DNA of 64,000 bases from Corynebacterium singulare (GTDB lineage Bacteria; Actinomycetota; Actinomycetes; Mycobacteriales; Mycobacteriaceae): assembly GCF_000833575.1 (NCBI RefSeq), contig NZ_CP010827.1:248001-312000 (forward strand). Direction: 5' to 3'. A program made the translations under genes and the position numbers. Shown piece by piece: positions 24,780 through 33,691 of the stretch. The number at the start of each line of letters is the position of its first letter. Position 1 is the first letter of the stretch. A model generated the notes under the pieces. That model did not search any database. It saw only the letters and a program-made list of their open reading frames with translations, and was not told where the DNA came from.

Positions 24780-25397
24780 ATGCCCAGCATTGAGATCCCC
24801 GGCTTTGGCCGTGTCGGTATGCAACAAATAGTCGGAGCGATTCTGGCAGCTATCGCTGTTGTCGGTGCCCTCGTTGGCGTGACAACTGGAAGCAGCAAGG
24901 GGGCTGGTTCGCACCCTGATGACTCACATGTTTCTTCGCCGACCACCCCGTCAACAGCACCAAACGTTGTTTCCGATACAAGAACTTTTGTTGGAACAAG
25001 GAAGATTGACATCACCCCTTCATTCAAGGAACGGCTTGGATTCAATGAAGCCGACCTAGACCGTGTTACTCAAGACGTGGAGCGGCAATCACGCTCTTTC
25101 ATTGAGCGAGCAGGCGGTAAATCAAGTGTTAAGGCAGAGAATCTTGCAGCACGAGAGCACAAAAATACGCCTGAGCTATCCTTCACCGTGGGTGATGAAT
25201 GGGCGGGTGAACTCACTCGTGAATTTGATGGTGGAAGAACCCATGTGAGAAGCGTGAGGTGGCCGATTCTCGACATTGTATATTCCGATGATTCCTTTGA
25301 TGATATTCCTGTGCTGAAGACGGGGTCCTTCGAATATGGATTTGAAATTTCACACGATGACAATTTCATTTACTTTACTGAAGTTCGTTTGTACTAA
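24780..25397 (+). CDS. Hypothetical membrane-anchored extracytoplasmic protein
   Basis: 205 residues. One hydrophobic helix near the N-terminus (IVGAILAAIAVVGALVGVTT, about 17-37) is followed by a Ser/Thr/Pro-rich linker and a polar domain of about 145 residues. The domain has acidic, aromatic strands near its end (WPILDIVYSDDSFDDIP; SFEYGFEISHDDNFIYF). No cysteines and no family I recognise. Probably a single-pass protein with its C-terminal domain outside the membrane. The region has lower GC content than the neighbouring tad genes, a hint of separate origin. It meets the helicase gene tail to tail with overlapping stop codons. Confidence 0.6.
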   Translation: MPSIEIPGFGRVGMQQIVGAILAAIAVVGALVGVTTGSSKGAGSHPDDSHVSSPTTPSTAPNVVSDTRTFVGTRKIDITPSFKERLGFNEADLDRVTQDVERQSRSFIERAGGKSSVKAENLAAREHKNTPELSFTVGDEWAGELTREFDGGRTHVRSVRWPILDIVYSDDSFDDIPVLKTGSFEYGFEISHDDNFIYFTEVRLY

Positions 25398-27751
25398 GAC
25401 GTCATGGTGACCAGCGCGCCGAGGAGGGCCACAGCGCCGGCCTTATCCAGCGGATTGTTGCCGTTGCCGCACTTGGGGGATTGCACGCACGACGGGCAGC
25501 CGGATTCGCAGGGACACGAGCGCACGGCTTCGAAGGTGGCCTCGATCCACTCTGGGAAGCGGCGGAAGCCCTCCTCGGCGAAGCCGGCGCCACCGGGGTG
25601 GCCGTCGTAGACAAAGACCGTGGGCAGGCCGGTATCTGCATGCTGTGCGGTGGATACACCGCCGATGTCCCAGCGGTCACACGTGGCAATGAGCGGCAGT
25701 AAGCCAATAGCGGCATGCTCTGCTGCATGTAGCGTGCCCGGTGTTTGCCCCGCGGTGACTCCCATCGCTGCTAGTGCCAGCGGATCGATGGTGTAGGCCA
25801 CCGCGCGGGTCACCAGGCGCTGCTCCGGAAGGTCAAGAGGGATGTCCTCACCCACGGAGCCATCGGGAAGCTTCACCTGGTAGCCGGTTACCTTGTCGGT
25901 TACCTCTACCTCCAAGCTCGCAACCCACAGGCCCGGTGCGTAGTTGACCAGTTCATCGGCTTCGCGCAGGATGCGGATGTCCGTCGTGGACTTTGGCTGC
26001 GTGGTGTAGTCCGGGGTCTTCGGCACGGCGAGAGCCACGCCGGGGTCGGAGTCGTCGCTGAGCTGCAGGTCCTCGATGACGTAGCTTTCGCCGCGGTGCA
26101 AGTAGACCGCGCCGGGGTGCACCTGGCTTATGGCACGGGCGGCATCAATGGTGCCCAGCAGGCGGCCGTCGGAGGAATCCACAATCATGACCTCCTCACC
26201 GGAGCCACCGCGCAGGGAGACGGCTGCATGCGCGGTCTCCGGGGTGAGTTCGGCCGATCCGGCAGGCAGGGGAGCAGCAAACCAGCCTTGGGGGCGGCGG
26301 CGCAGGAAGCCTCGCTGGGCCAGATCGTGGACGACGGTTTCGGCACGGAAGGCGGCAACGTCAGCATCCGTGAGCGGTTTTTCCACCGCCGCGCAGTACA
26401 CGTGTCCGCCCAGGATATAGGGGTTGGCTGGGTTGAACACGCTGGCTTCGACCGGCCGGCCCAAGAGAGCCTCGGGGTGGTGAACAAGGTAGGTGTCCAT
26501 CGGCTCATCGCGAGCCACGAGGACCACCAGCGAGCCCTGGCCACGGCGACCCGCACGACCAGCCTGCTGCCAGAAGCTGGCGACGGTGCCAGGGAATCCG
26601 GCGGTGATGACGGCGTCGAGGCCACCAACGTCGATGCCGAGTTCTAATGCAGAGGTGGTGGCAACGCCGAGCAGGGAGCCGTCATCAAGCGCCTGCTCCA
26701 ACGCGCGGCGGTCTTCGGCGAGGTAACCGGCGCGGTAGGCAGCGATGCGCCGCGCGAAATCTGGGCGGCCTAGTTTGCCGGAGAGCTCTTCGGCTGCTCG
26801 CAGTGCCGTGGTTTCCGCCGCGCGCCGCGAGCGGACGAATGTCAATGTTCGGGCTCCCTGAGCCACCAGAGCGGCCATCATCCACGCGGCTTCCGTCGTG
26901 GCGGCGCGGCGCACTGGGGCACCATTCTGGCCTTCGATTCCCTCCATGAACCCGGGTTCCCATAAAGCCACAGTCCGCGCACCCGTCGGCGCGCCGTCCT
27001 CGGTGACGGCCAGCATGTCACGCCCAGTTAGGCGCAGAGCGTGGGCGGAAGGATCCCGCATCGTGGCCGAGGCCGCAACGATCACCGGCTGCGAGCCATA
27101 GTGTGCGCACAGCCGCAGTAGTCGACGAACAACCAAGGCCACGTTTGCCCCGAAGACGCCGCGATAAGCATGCGCCTCATCGATGACGATGAAGCGCAGA
27201 TGCCGCAGCACGCGTGCCCAGCGCTGATGCGCGCCGAGCAGGGAGGAATGAATCATGTCCGGGTTAGAGAAGATGAATCGTGCGTGGTCACGGATGCCGG
27301 CACGCGCTTCGGTGGGGGTATCGCCGTCGTAGGGGGCGGGGTGGACGTCGTGAAGCGCGGCGATGCCCTGTGTGAGTTCCAGAACCGCGCGCAACTGGTC
27401 CGACCCCAGCGCTTTCGTCGGCGTGATATACAGCGCACAGGCGGTCGGGTCCTGCGCCAAGGCTGTGAGAATAGGCAGGCGGTAGCCCAAGGACTTTCCC
27501 GAGCTCGTACCAGTGGCCACCACCACGTCCTGACCGGACCACGCGGCGTTCGCCACCGCCACTTGGTGGGAATAAAGGTGGGACACGCCCTGCTCCACCA
27601 ACGCGGTCTTGAGCTCCGGCAAGACCCACTCGGGCCACGGCGCATACTGGGCAGGTTGGGCCGGAAGGGTCGTCGAATGCGTCAGTTCAGATTCGGCGAA
27701 GCGCTCGACGAGGTGCTCGACGAGCTCCTCGCCCATGGGGTTCTCGTTCAC
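25394..27751 (-). CDS. DEAD/DEAH-box helicase with DUF1998 zinc domain (MrfA/Hrq1-like, Rv3649 type)
   Basis: 785 residues from a GTG at 27751, preferred because GGAGG lies five bases upstream; the frame stays open to an ATG at 27796 without a comparable site. Motif I ATGTSSGKS, DEAH box VIDEAHAYRG, motif III SATM and motif VI QQAGRAGRRGQG form the two RecA-like domains. The C-terminus carries the DUF1998 four-cysteine cluster (CPCESGC, CPSC, CVQSPKC). Relatives unwind DNA during mitomycin-type damage repair. The neighbourhood (next to cspA and the tad operon) matches M. tuberculosis. Confidence 0.9.
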   Translation of the reverse strand: MNENPMGEELVEHLVERFAESELTHSTTLPAQPAQYAPWPEWVLPELKTALVEQGVSHLYSHQVAVANAAWSGQDVVVATGTSSGKSLGYRLPILTALAQDPTACALYITPTKALGSDQLRAVLELTQGIAALHDVHPAPYDGDTPTEARAGIRDHARFIFSNPDMIHSSLLGAHQRWARVLRHLRFIVIDEAHAYRGVFGANVALVVRRLLRLCAHYGSQPVIVAASATMRDPSAHALRLTGRDMLAVTEDGAPTGARTVALWEPGFMEGIEGQNGAPVRRAATTEAAWMMAALVAQGARTLTFVRSRRAAETTALRAAEELSGKLGRPDFARRIAAYRAGYLAEDRRALEQALDDGSLLGVATTSALELGIDVGGLDAVITAGFPGTVASFWQQAGRAGRRGQGSLVVLVARDEPMDTYLVHHPEALLGRPVEASVFNPANPYILGGHVYCAAVEKPLTDADVAAFRAETVVHDLAQRGFLRRRPQGWFAAPLPAGSAELTPETAHAAVSLRGGSGEEVMIVDSSDGRLLGTIDAARAISQVHPGAVYLHRGESYVIEDLQLSDDSDPGVALAVPKTPDYTTQPKSTTDIRILREADELVNYAPGLWVASLEVEVTDKVTGYQVKLPDGSVGEDIPLDLPEQRLVTRAVAYTIDPLALAAMGVTAGQTPGTLHAAEHAAIGLLPLIATCDRWDIGGVSTAQHADTGLPTVFVYDGHPGGAGFAEEGFRRFPEWIEATFEAVRSCPCESGCPSCVQSPKCGNGNNPLDKAGAVALLGALVTMTS

Positions 27752-27842
27752 GCTCGCCTCCACTGTTCTGCCGCGCGTGCCCAAAACGTGGCACACTGGT
27801 GCAACAGATTGAGCATTTTATTTCCGCAAAGGACAACTCATC

Positions 27843-28046
27843 ATGGCATACGGTACCGTCAAATTCTTCAACGCCGAAAAAGGTTACGGCTTCATTGAGC
27901 AGGAGGACGGCTCCGGCGACCTCTTCGTGCATTACACCGAAATCCAGGGATCAGGGTTCCGCACGTTGGCAGACAACCAGCGCGTCTCCTTCGAGGTGGG
28001 CGAAGGGCCTAAGGGCCCGCAGGCCACCAACGTTGAAACCGTCTAG
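27843..28046 (+). CDS. cspA: Cold-shock protein CspA
   Basis: 67 residues, one cold-shock domain. RNP1 KGYGFIEQ and RNP2 DLFVHYTEI are intact, so it should bind single-stranded RNA and DNA as a chaperone. It is divergent from the helicase gene, with 91 bases between starts, and its stop codon overlaps that of the opposite-strand DedA gene. Equivalent in place to Rv3648c. The stem region carries the usual KFFNAEKG start. Confidence 0.95.
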   Translation: MAYGTVKFFNAEKGYGFIEQEDGSGDLFVHYTEIQGSGFRTLADNQRVSFEVGEGPKGPQATNVETV

Positions 28047-28672
28047 GGGGTTTCCGCGTAGCCGCGGCGGGTATCCCACCACTCCATGAGCTTGTTTTGG
28101 CCTTTCTGCAGGCCGAAGCCAATGATGACTGCGGCGATGATGGAAATCAGCATGGCTATTGCCGGTGAGCCAGAAAAGGCCACGCCGCCGAGGTAACCGA
28201 TGGCCAGCGCCTGGGCTACCCACAGCAGCACTCCGCAGGTGTCGAAGAAGAAAAACAGCGGCCACGGATAACGCATGGAGCCCAGCAGAATCGTCATGAA
28301 GAGGCGGGCCGACGGGATGAAGCGCGCGATGATGATGGCGGCGCCGCCACTGCGCCGAATATTGCGCTTAACCCATGCCAAGGCGTCGTAGGCCTTTGTG
28401 CCTTTTTGGGCTCTATTAATAAGGGTGATGAGCCGCGTGCCCAGAAGGAAACACAAGTTATCGCCCAGAATCGCGGCCACCGTGGCCACGAAAAACATCG
28501 TGGGCACGTGGGGAAAACCCTGCGAACCGGACCACGCGCCCACCATGTTGAGGGGAATTTCGGAGGGCAGGACGGGGAAGAAGCAATCGAGGAAAATCAG
28601 GACACCCACCAGTGGATAAATCCACTGGGTGGCCATGATGACCTCGAACCATGCGGTAATAGAAGCGATCAT
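28043..28672 (-). CDS. DedA-family membrane protein
   Basis: 209 residues from the ATG at 28672, which has AGGGAG six bases upstream; the frame continues to 28732 without a better start. The DedA/SNARE-associated core is clear: [21 protein letters not shown], then [21 protein letters not shown], and the re-entrant-loop region [18 protein letters not shown]. Such proteins move or scramble lipids (undecaprenyl phosphate in some members) across the cytoplasmic membrane. Its stop overlaps the cspA stop on the other strand, leaving no room for a terminator between them. Confidence 0.88.
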   Translation of the reverse strand: MIASITAWFEVIMATQWIYPLVGVLIFLDCFFPVLPSEIPLNMVGAWSGSQGFPHVPTMFFVATVAAILGDNLCFLLGTRLITLINRAQKGTKAYDALAWVKRNIRRSGGAAIIIARFIPSARLFMTILLGSMRYPWPLFFFFDTCGVLLWVAQALAIGYLGGVAFSGSPAIAMLISIIAAVIIGFGLQKGQNKLMEWWDTRRGYAETP

Positions 28673-28836
28673 GCTGACTCCCTGCGTCGCGCTGTGGGGC
28701 GGTTTCTCAGAGCGCAAGTATAGACCCCTCACATGTGGGCGCGCAGTGGCCCTAATAACTACAGTAAGCCTTTACCTGTGTACGCTAGGGGCAATTGCCC
28801 AGCAGAGGGCTAGCCATCGGAAGGGATGAAGTCGAA

Positions 28837-31767
28837 GTGGCAGAAGGTTCCGGCCCGGGAAAAACCCTGGTCATCGTCGAGTCAGCAACCAAGGCGAAGA
28901 AGATCCAGCCTTACCTCGGCGATAAGTACATCGTTGAGGCCTCCGTCGGCCACATCCGCGACCTTCCCCGCGGAGCTGCCGATGTCCCCGCTAAGTACAA
29001 GAAGGAATCCTGGGCACGCCTGGGCGTGAACCCAGAGGATAACTTCACGCCGCTGTATGTCATCAGCCAGGACAAGAAGAAGAAGGTCGCGGACCTCAAG
29101 TCCAAGCTGAAGCAGTGCGATCAGCTCTACCTCGCAACAGACCCCGACCGCGAGGGTGAGGCCATTGCCTGGCACCTGCTCGAGGTGCTCAAACCCAAGG
29201 TGCCGGTGCGCCGCATGGTCTTCAATGAGATCACCAAGTCCGCAATCCTGGAGGCCGCAGAGAACACCCGTGAGCTCGACGCCGATCTTATCGACGCCCA
29301 AGAGACCCGCCGCATCCTCGACCGACTCTACGGCTACGAGGTCTCCCCGGTGCTGTGGAAGAAGGTTATGCCGCGCTTGTCTGCAGGCCGCGTGCAGTCG
29401 GTGGCTACCCGCGTCATCGTCGAGCGAGAGCGCGAGCGCATGGCGTTTATCCCGGCCGAGTATTGGGATCTCACCGCCACGCTGACGTCCTCCCCGGACT
29501 TCGATGCGCGTCTGAGCGCGCTCGACGGCAAGCGCGTCGCGGCGGGCCGTGATTTCGACGATAGGGGTCAGCTGAAGAGCGACGAGGTGGTCGTCGTCAA
29601 GCAGGCAGAGGCAGAAGCCCTCGCTCGCGCACTCGAAGGCTCCACCATGACCGTGGCCAGCGTTGAGCACAAACCGTACTCACGTAAACCCGCCGCGCCG
29701 TTCATGACCTCGACGCTGCAGCAGGAGGCCGGCCGCCGCCTGCACTACACCTCGGAGCGCACCATGCGCATTGCGCAGCGTCTTTACGAGAACGGTCACA
29801 TTACCTATATGCGTACCGACTCGACCTCCCTGTCCACGCAGGGCCTGAGCGCGGCGCGCGAGGCAGCGACCTCCATTTTTGGCGCCGAGTTTGTCGCCGA
29901 TGGCCCGCGCACCTATGACCGTAAGGTGAAGAACTCCCAGGAGGCCCACGAGGCCATTCGCCCCGCTGGTGAGCGTTTCGCAACTCCGGGCCAGCTGGCC
30001 GGCCAGCTCGACGCTGAGGAATACAAGCTCTACGAGCTGATTTGGAAGCGCACCGTGGCCTCCCAGATGGCCGATGCCAAGGGAACCTCGATGAAGGTCA
30101 CCGTCGCCGTGACTGCGGATGGCCGCGATGCGGACTTCTCCGCCACCGGCCGCACCATTACCTTCCCGGGCTTCCTCAAGGCTTATGAGGATGTGGCTGC
30201 CAAGGGCTCGAAGGAAGAGTCGCGCCTGCCGCACCTCAACGAAGGCGACACGCTGACGACGTCCGCGGTTACTGCGGACGGCCACACCACCAACCCGCCG
30301 GCGCGCTATACCGAGGCCAGCCTGGTCAAGAAGATGGAAGACCTGGGCATTGGGCGTCCGTCGACGTACGCGTCCATCATCAAGACCATCCAGGACCGCG
30401 GCTACGTGCTCTCGCGCGGCAATGCGTTGGTGCCCTCTTGGGTTGCCTTCGCCGTCGTCGGACTGCTGGAGAACAACTTCACCGAGCTCGTGGACTATGA
30501 CTTCACCTCCTCCATGGAGGATGAGCTCGACTCCATCGCTGCCGGCCGCGAGAACGGCACGGAGTGGCTGACCAACTTCTACTTCGGCAACACTGAGGTA
30601 GGTGACCAGAAGGCGGCGTCCATCGCTCGCCACGGAGGCCTGAAGTCCTTGGTGGACATCAACCTGGAAGCCATCGACGCCCGCAAGGTCAACTCCCTGC
30701 GCCTCTACACTGACGCCGAAGGCCGCGATGTCTTCGTGCGCGTGGGCCGCTACGGGCCTTACATCGAGCGCGCCGTGGGCACCAACGAGGACGGCACGGT
30801 GGAGTACCAGCGCGCCAACCTCTCCGAAACCGTCACTCCGGATGAGCTCAACGAGGCCCTGGCGGAGAAGCTTTTTGCCACCCCGCAGGGCGGGCGCGAG
30901 CTGGGTCAGAACCCGAAGAATGGCCGCACCATCGTGGCCAAGGAAGGCCGCTTCGGCCCCTACGTGACCGAGCAGGTGCGCGACGACGAACGCGAGACCG
31001 CTGAGGCCGAAGCCGAGGAGGTGGTCAAGCAGGAGCGCGCAGCGGAGGACGCCGAGCGCGCCGCCGAAGGCAAGCGCGCCAAGAACTGGGAGACCAAGAC
31101 CGCGGCGAAGCAGAAGGAAAAGCGCATCGCCGAGTACATCGAGGAAAAGCTCAAGCCGGGCACGGCCTCGTTGTTCAGCTCCATGGAGCCGGCCAGCGTC
31201 ACTCTCGAGGAAGCCCTCAAGCTGCTGAGCCTGCCGCGTGAGGTGGGCACCGACCCGGTTGACGGTGAGGTCATCACCGCGCAGAACGGCCGCTACGGCC
31301 CGTACCTGAAGAAGGGCAAGGACTCACGCTCCTTGGCTAATGAGGAACAGATCTTCTCCATTACCCTGGATGAGGCGCGCCGCATTTACGCGGAGCCGAA
31401 GCGCCGTGGCCGTGCGGCCGCGCAGCCACCGCTGAAGCAGCTGGGTGACAATGACGTCTCTGGCAAGCCGATGACGGTCAAGGATGGCCGTTTTGGCCCG
31501 TACGTCACCGACGGCACCACGAATGCCTCGTTGCGCCGTGGCGACGATCCGGAGCAGCTTACCGACGCCCGCGCGAACGAGCTCCTCTCCGAGCGCCGCG
31601 CCAAGGAAGCCGCCAACGGTGGGACCAAGAAGTCGACGAAGAAGGCCGCCAAGAAATCGACCAAAAAGTCGACGAAGAAGGCTACGAAGAAGAGCACGAA
31701 GAAGGCCGCAAAGAAACCCTCGCCCGGCACGAAGAACGTGGTCAAGGCCGGCTCCAGGAAGAAGTAA
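28837..31767 (+). CDS. topA: DNA topoisomerase I
   Basis: 976 residues from the GTG at 28837, just before the conserved opening KTLVIVESATKAKKIQPYLG; an upstream ATG at 28795 is possible. Toprim residues appear as ATDPDREGEAIAWHL, and the catalytic tyrosine sits in TYMRTDSTS. There are no zinc fingers; instead the C-terminus has several Topo_C repeats with the pattern NGRYGPY/DGRFGPY and a lysine tail made of KKSTKKA-type units, as in mycobacterial TopA. It relaxes negative supercoils; the lysine tail supports processivity in mycobacteria. Essential core gene (Rv3646c equivalent). Confidence 0.95.
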   Translation: MAEGSGPGKTLVIVESATKAKKIQPYLGDKYIVEASVGHIRDLPRGAADVPAKYKKESWARLGVNPEDNFTPLYVISQDKKKKVADLKSKLKQCDQLYLATDPDREGEAIAWHLLEVLKPKVPVRRMVFNEITKSAILEAAENTRELDADLIDAQETRRILDRLYGYEVSPVLWKKVMPRLSAGRVQSVATRVIVERERERMAFIPAEYWDLTATLTSSPDFDARLSALDGKRVAAGRDFDDRGQLKSDEVVVVKQAEAEALARALEGSTMTVASVEHKPYSRKPAAPFMTSTLQQEAGRRLHYTSERTMRIAQRLYENGHITYMRTDSTSLSTQGLSAAREAATSIFGAEFVADGPRTYDRKVKNSQEAHEAIRPAGERFATPGQLAGQLDAEEYKLYELIWKRTVASQMADAKGTSMKVTVAVTADGRDADFSATGRTITFPGFLKAYEDVAAKGSKEESRLPHLNEGDTLTTSAVTADGHTTNPPARYTEASLVKKMEDLGIGRPSTYASIIKTIQDRGYVLSRGNALVPSWVAFAVVGLLENNFTELVDYDFTSSMEDELDSIAAGRENGTEWLTNFYFGNTEVGDQKAASIARHGGLKSLVDINLEAIDARKVNSLRLYTDAEGRDVFVRVGRYGPYIERAVGTNEDGTVEYQRANLSETVTPDELNEALAEKLFATPQGGRELGQNPKNGRTIVAKEGRFGPYVTEQVRDDERETAEAEAEEVVKQERAAEDAERAAEGKRAKNWETKTAAKQKEKRIAEYIEEKLKPGTASLFSSMEPASVTLEEALKLLSLPREVGTDPVDGEVITAQNGRYGPYLKKGKDSRSLANEEQIFSITLDEARRIYAEPKRRGRAAAQPPLKQLGDNDVSGKPMTVKDGRFGPYVTDGTTNASLRRGDDPEQLTDARANELLSERRAKEAANGGTKKSTKKAAKKSTKKSTKKATKKSTKKAAKKPSPGTKNVVKAGSRKK

Positions 31768-31773
31768 CCCGCC

Positions 31774-32469
31774 ATGCTTGCTCTCGGTGACATGATGTCC
31801 CGTACCCAGGAGGGCACCGAGGCTCTCCTTCGCGCGGTGGGACCGGCCTTCTCCGGCCGCGATTACCCCACACTTGGCGCGCTCGCCGCGGGGGAGAGCG
31901 CTGCGTGGTCGCGTCTGTTCAACTGGCGCACGCTTGGCACGGCGATGACGGCCGCTGCTCCAGCCTTGCTGGCCTGCCGCCCGGACTGCTCAACGGGGAC
32001 CCGCGTGGGGCTTATCGCTGCCTCGCTGGGGCAAGCCGCCAAGCGCGGCGAGCCGACGCCATTCGGTGTGGCCTGCGTGAGTGCCCAATACGGAGTCTTC
32101 ACCTGGGAACTGCGCGGTGCGCGCACTGACGCGACCGGCTGGGGCTTGCGCGCCGGCGCGTGGGCCGCGGGCATTGCCTTGTCCCGTACCCGAGGCGAGC
32201 GACTCGCTACTGCTGTGGCCGGCGTCCCCGCTGCAGCTCTCTCCGCGCTTGCTGGTGACTCCAACCTGCGCGCCACCACGGCTACACAGGGGCTAAGCCA
32301 CGGCGCTAACCTTCTGCTGGCCTCTGAGGCGCTGACGGTCCTGAACCCGGATGGTAAGAGCCAGGATACGGGCCTGCGTGGCCGAGTCCTGGCCGCGGGC
32401 CAGGTTGCGGCCCAGACGGTAGGCCTGGTGCTGTTGGTTGATGGGTTGGCGCGCCGGGGCCGCTTTTAA
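31774..32469 (+). CDS. Hypothetical protein downstream of topA
   Basis: 231 residues, beginning seven bases after the topA stop, so probably cotranscribed. It is alanine- and glycine-rich with weakly hydrophobic stretches (AWAAGIALS; LATAVAGVPAAALSALAG; LAAGQVAAQTVGLVLLVDGL) that may form a few membrane helices. No motif I can name. The last 164 bases overlap the 3' end of the opposite-strand DUF418 gene, which is unusually long for convergent neighbours. One of the two ends may be extended by mutation, or both tails are real. Confidence 0.55.
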   Translation: MLALGDMMSRTQEGTEALLRAVGPAFSGRDYPTLGALAAGESAAWSRLFNWRTLGTAMTAAAPALLACRPDCSTGTRVGLIAASLGQAAKRGEPTPFGVACVSAQYGVFTWELRGARTDATGWGLRAGAWAAGIALSRTRGERLATAVAGVPAAALSALAGDSNLRATTATQGLSHGANLLLASEALTVLNPDGKSQDTGLRGRVLAAGQVAAQTVGLVLLVDGLARRGRF

Positions 32470-33658
32470 GCGCCGCACCTAATTCCGGGCGCATCGTCGG
32501 GCCATAGGACAGGCGGCGGTGTACCCACTCGAAGGGACCGGGTAGACCTGCGGCCTCCAGCGCGCAGGCGATGAGGAGCGTGGCCAGCCACACGCCGGCC
32601 GCCACCGCCGCCTGACCCGCGGCGCTGTAATCCGGGCCAATGTTGAGCGTGAAGGGATAGACCAGCGCTAGGAAGAACACCGATTGCAGCACGTAGCCGG
32701 TCATGGAGCGCTTGCCCAAAGCAATCAACGGCCACAAGTACCACGGGCGCGCGCCACGGCGCTGCAGGGGCTCCAAGGCGAGCGTTGCCGCCGCTACGAT
32801 GCCAGGCCCGGTGAGCATGCCGATGGAGCTATTGGCCAGGTTGAGAGCCCCGCCCCAGGCTGGATCAATGATCCCGGCGGCGGCAAGGCCCCACGGCAGG
32901 CCGATGAAGAGAATGATGGCTGCGGTAATCAACGTCCATATCCACAGCTCGCGGCGGTGTCCGCCCGCCAGAGTCCCGCGGCGCGCCCAGACGAAGCCCA
33001 CCAGCATGACGGGCAGAACCGTGAAACCGGTAAAAGGAATGGAGACGAGTTGGGCACCCACCCCGATGGCCTGCTCGCCGAGGAGTTCCCAGTAGCTCTC
33101 AGCGGAGGAGGAGCTCATATCGAACGTAGAGGTATCAACGAAAGCTGCAAGCGCTCCAAGGCAGATACCGAGGACAAGCTGGAAGCCGAGAAGTACATAG
33201 GCCACGCGCATGAGGGTTTTGTCGGACACTGTGAGCACGAGCGAGATAAGAATGCCCATGGCACCGTACAGCATCATGATGTCTCCCATGAATAGGAAGA
33301 GACAGTGCACGGCGCCAAACACGGCAAGCAACCCGTAGCGCTTCAGCAAGATGGTCTGCGCGCGACCCAGCGGGAAGCCGCGGCGCCACAGGCTCATCGC
33401 GATAAGCCCCACGCCGAAGCCCAGCAACGTGGAGAACATCGGCAGGCCACGCACGTGCACGAACATGGCGGCGAAGATGACATAGATCTTGTCCGCGAGC
33501 GTGTAGACGCCGCCGAAGTGGGCATCGGGGCCGTTACCGCTGGTGAGAATCCACCCGGTGGTGACATTGGCCAGGGCGATGCCCAGCAAGGCTATGCCGC
33601 GGGCGACGTCGGGGACGAGGAGGCGGGGCTTCGGCGGCTGATGTGGTTGGTGGGGCAT
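32306..33658 (-). CDS. DUF418-family polytopic membrane protein (YeiB-like)
   Basis: 450 residues with about ten membrane segments. The N-terminus PDVARGIALLGIALANV is the signature shared by DUF418/YeiB and related acyltransferase-like membrane proteins. FSTLLGFGVGLIAMSLWRRG and the C-terminal GKRSMTGYVLQSVFFLALVY and EWVHRRLSYG blocks also fit. The final 60 residues, after GPTMRPELGAALKSG, are proline/glycine-rich and cytoplasmic; most of this tail is encoded opposite the end of the topA-linked hypothetical gene. The function of the family is unsettled, with small-molecule transport or acyl transfer proposed. Confidence 0.8.
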   Translation of the reverse strand: MPHQPHQPPKPRLLVPDVARGIALLGIALANVTTGWILTSGNGPDAHFGGVYTLADKIYVIFAAMFVHVRGLPMFSTLLGFGVGLIAMSLWRRGFPLGRAQTILLKRYGLLAVFGAVHCLFLFMGDIMMLYGAMGILISLVLTVSDKTLMRVAYVLLGFQLVLGICLGALAAFVDTSTFDMSSSSAESYWELLGEQAIGVGAQLVSIPFTGFTVLPVMLVGFVWARRGTLAGGHRRELWIWTLITAAIILFIGLPWGLAAAGIIDPAWGGALNLANSSIGMLTGPGIVAAATLALEPLQRRGARPWYLWPLIALGKRSMTGYVLQSVFFLALVYPFTLNIGPDYSAAGQAAVAAGVWLATLLIACALEAAGLPGPFEWVHRRLSYGPTMRPELGAALKSGPGAPTHQPTAPGLPSGPQPGPRPGLGHAGPYPGSYHPGSGPSAPQRPAEG

Positions 33659-33691
33659 GGCCCCGAAGCTACCAGAATCACAATGTTCTAT

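Noticed and set aside
29680..30633. A 317-codon frame antisense to topA
   Set aside because: topA is certain on the plus strand and the antisense product shows no motif.
31618..31740. Lysine-rich repeat at the end of topA as a foreign or artefactual repeat
   Set aside because: Lysine-repeat tails are normal in actinobacterial topoisomerase I.
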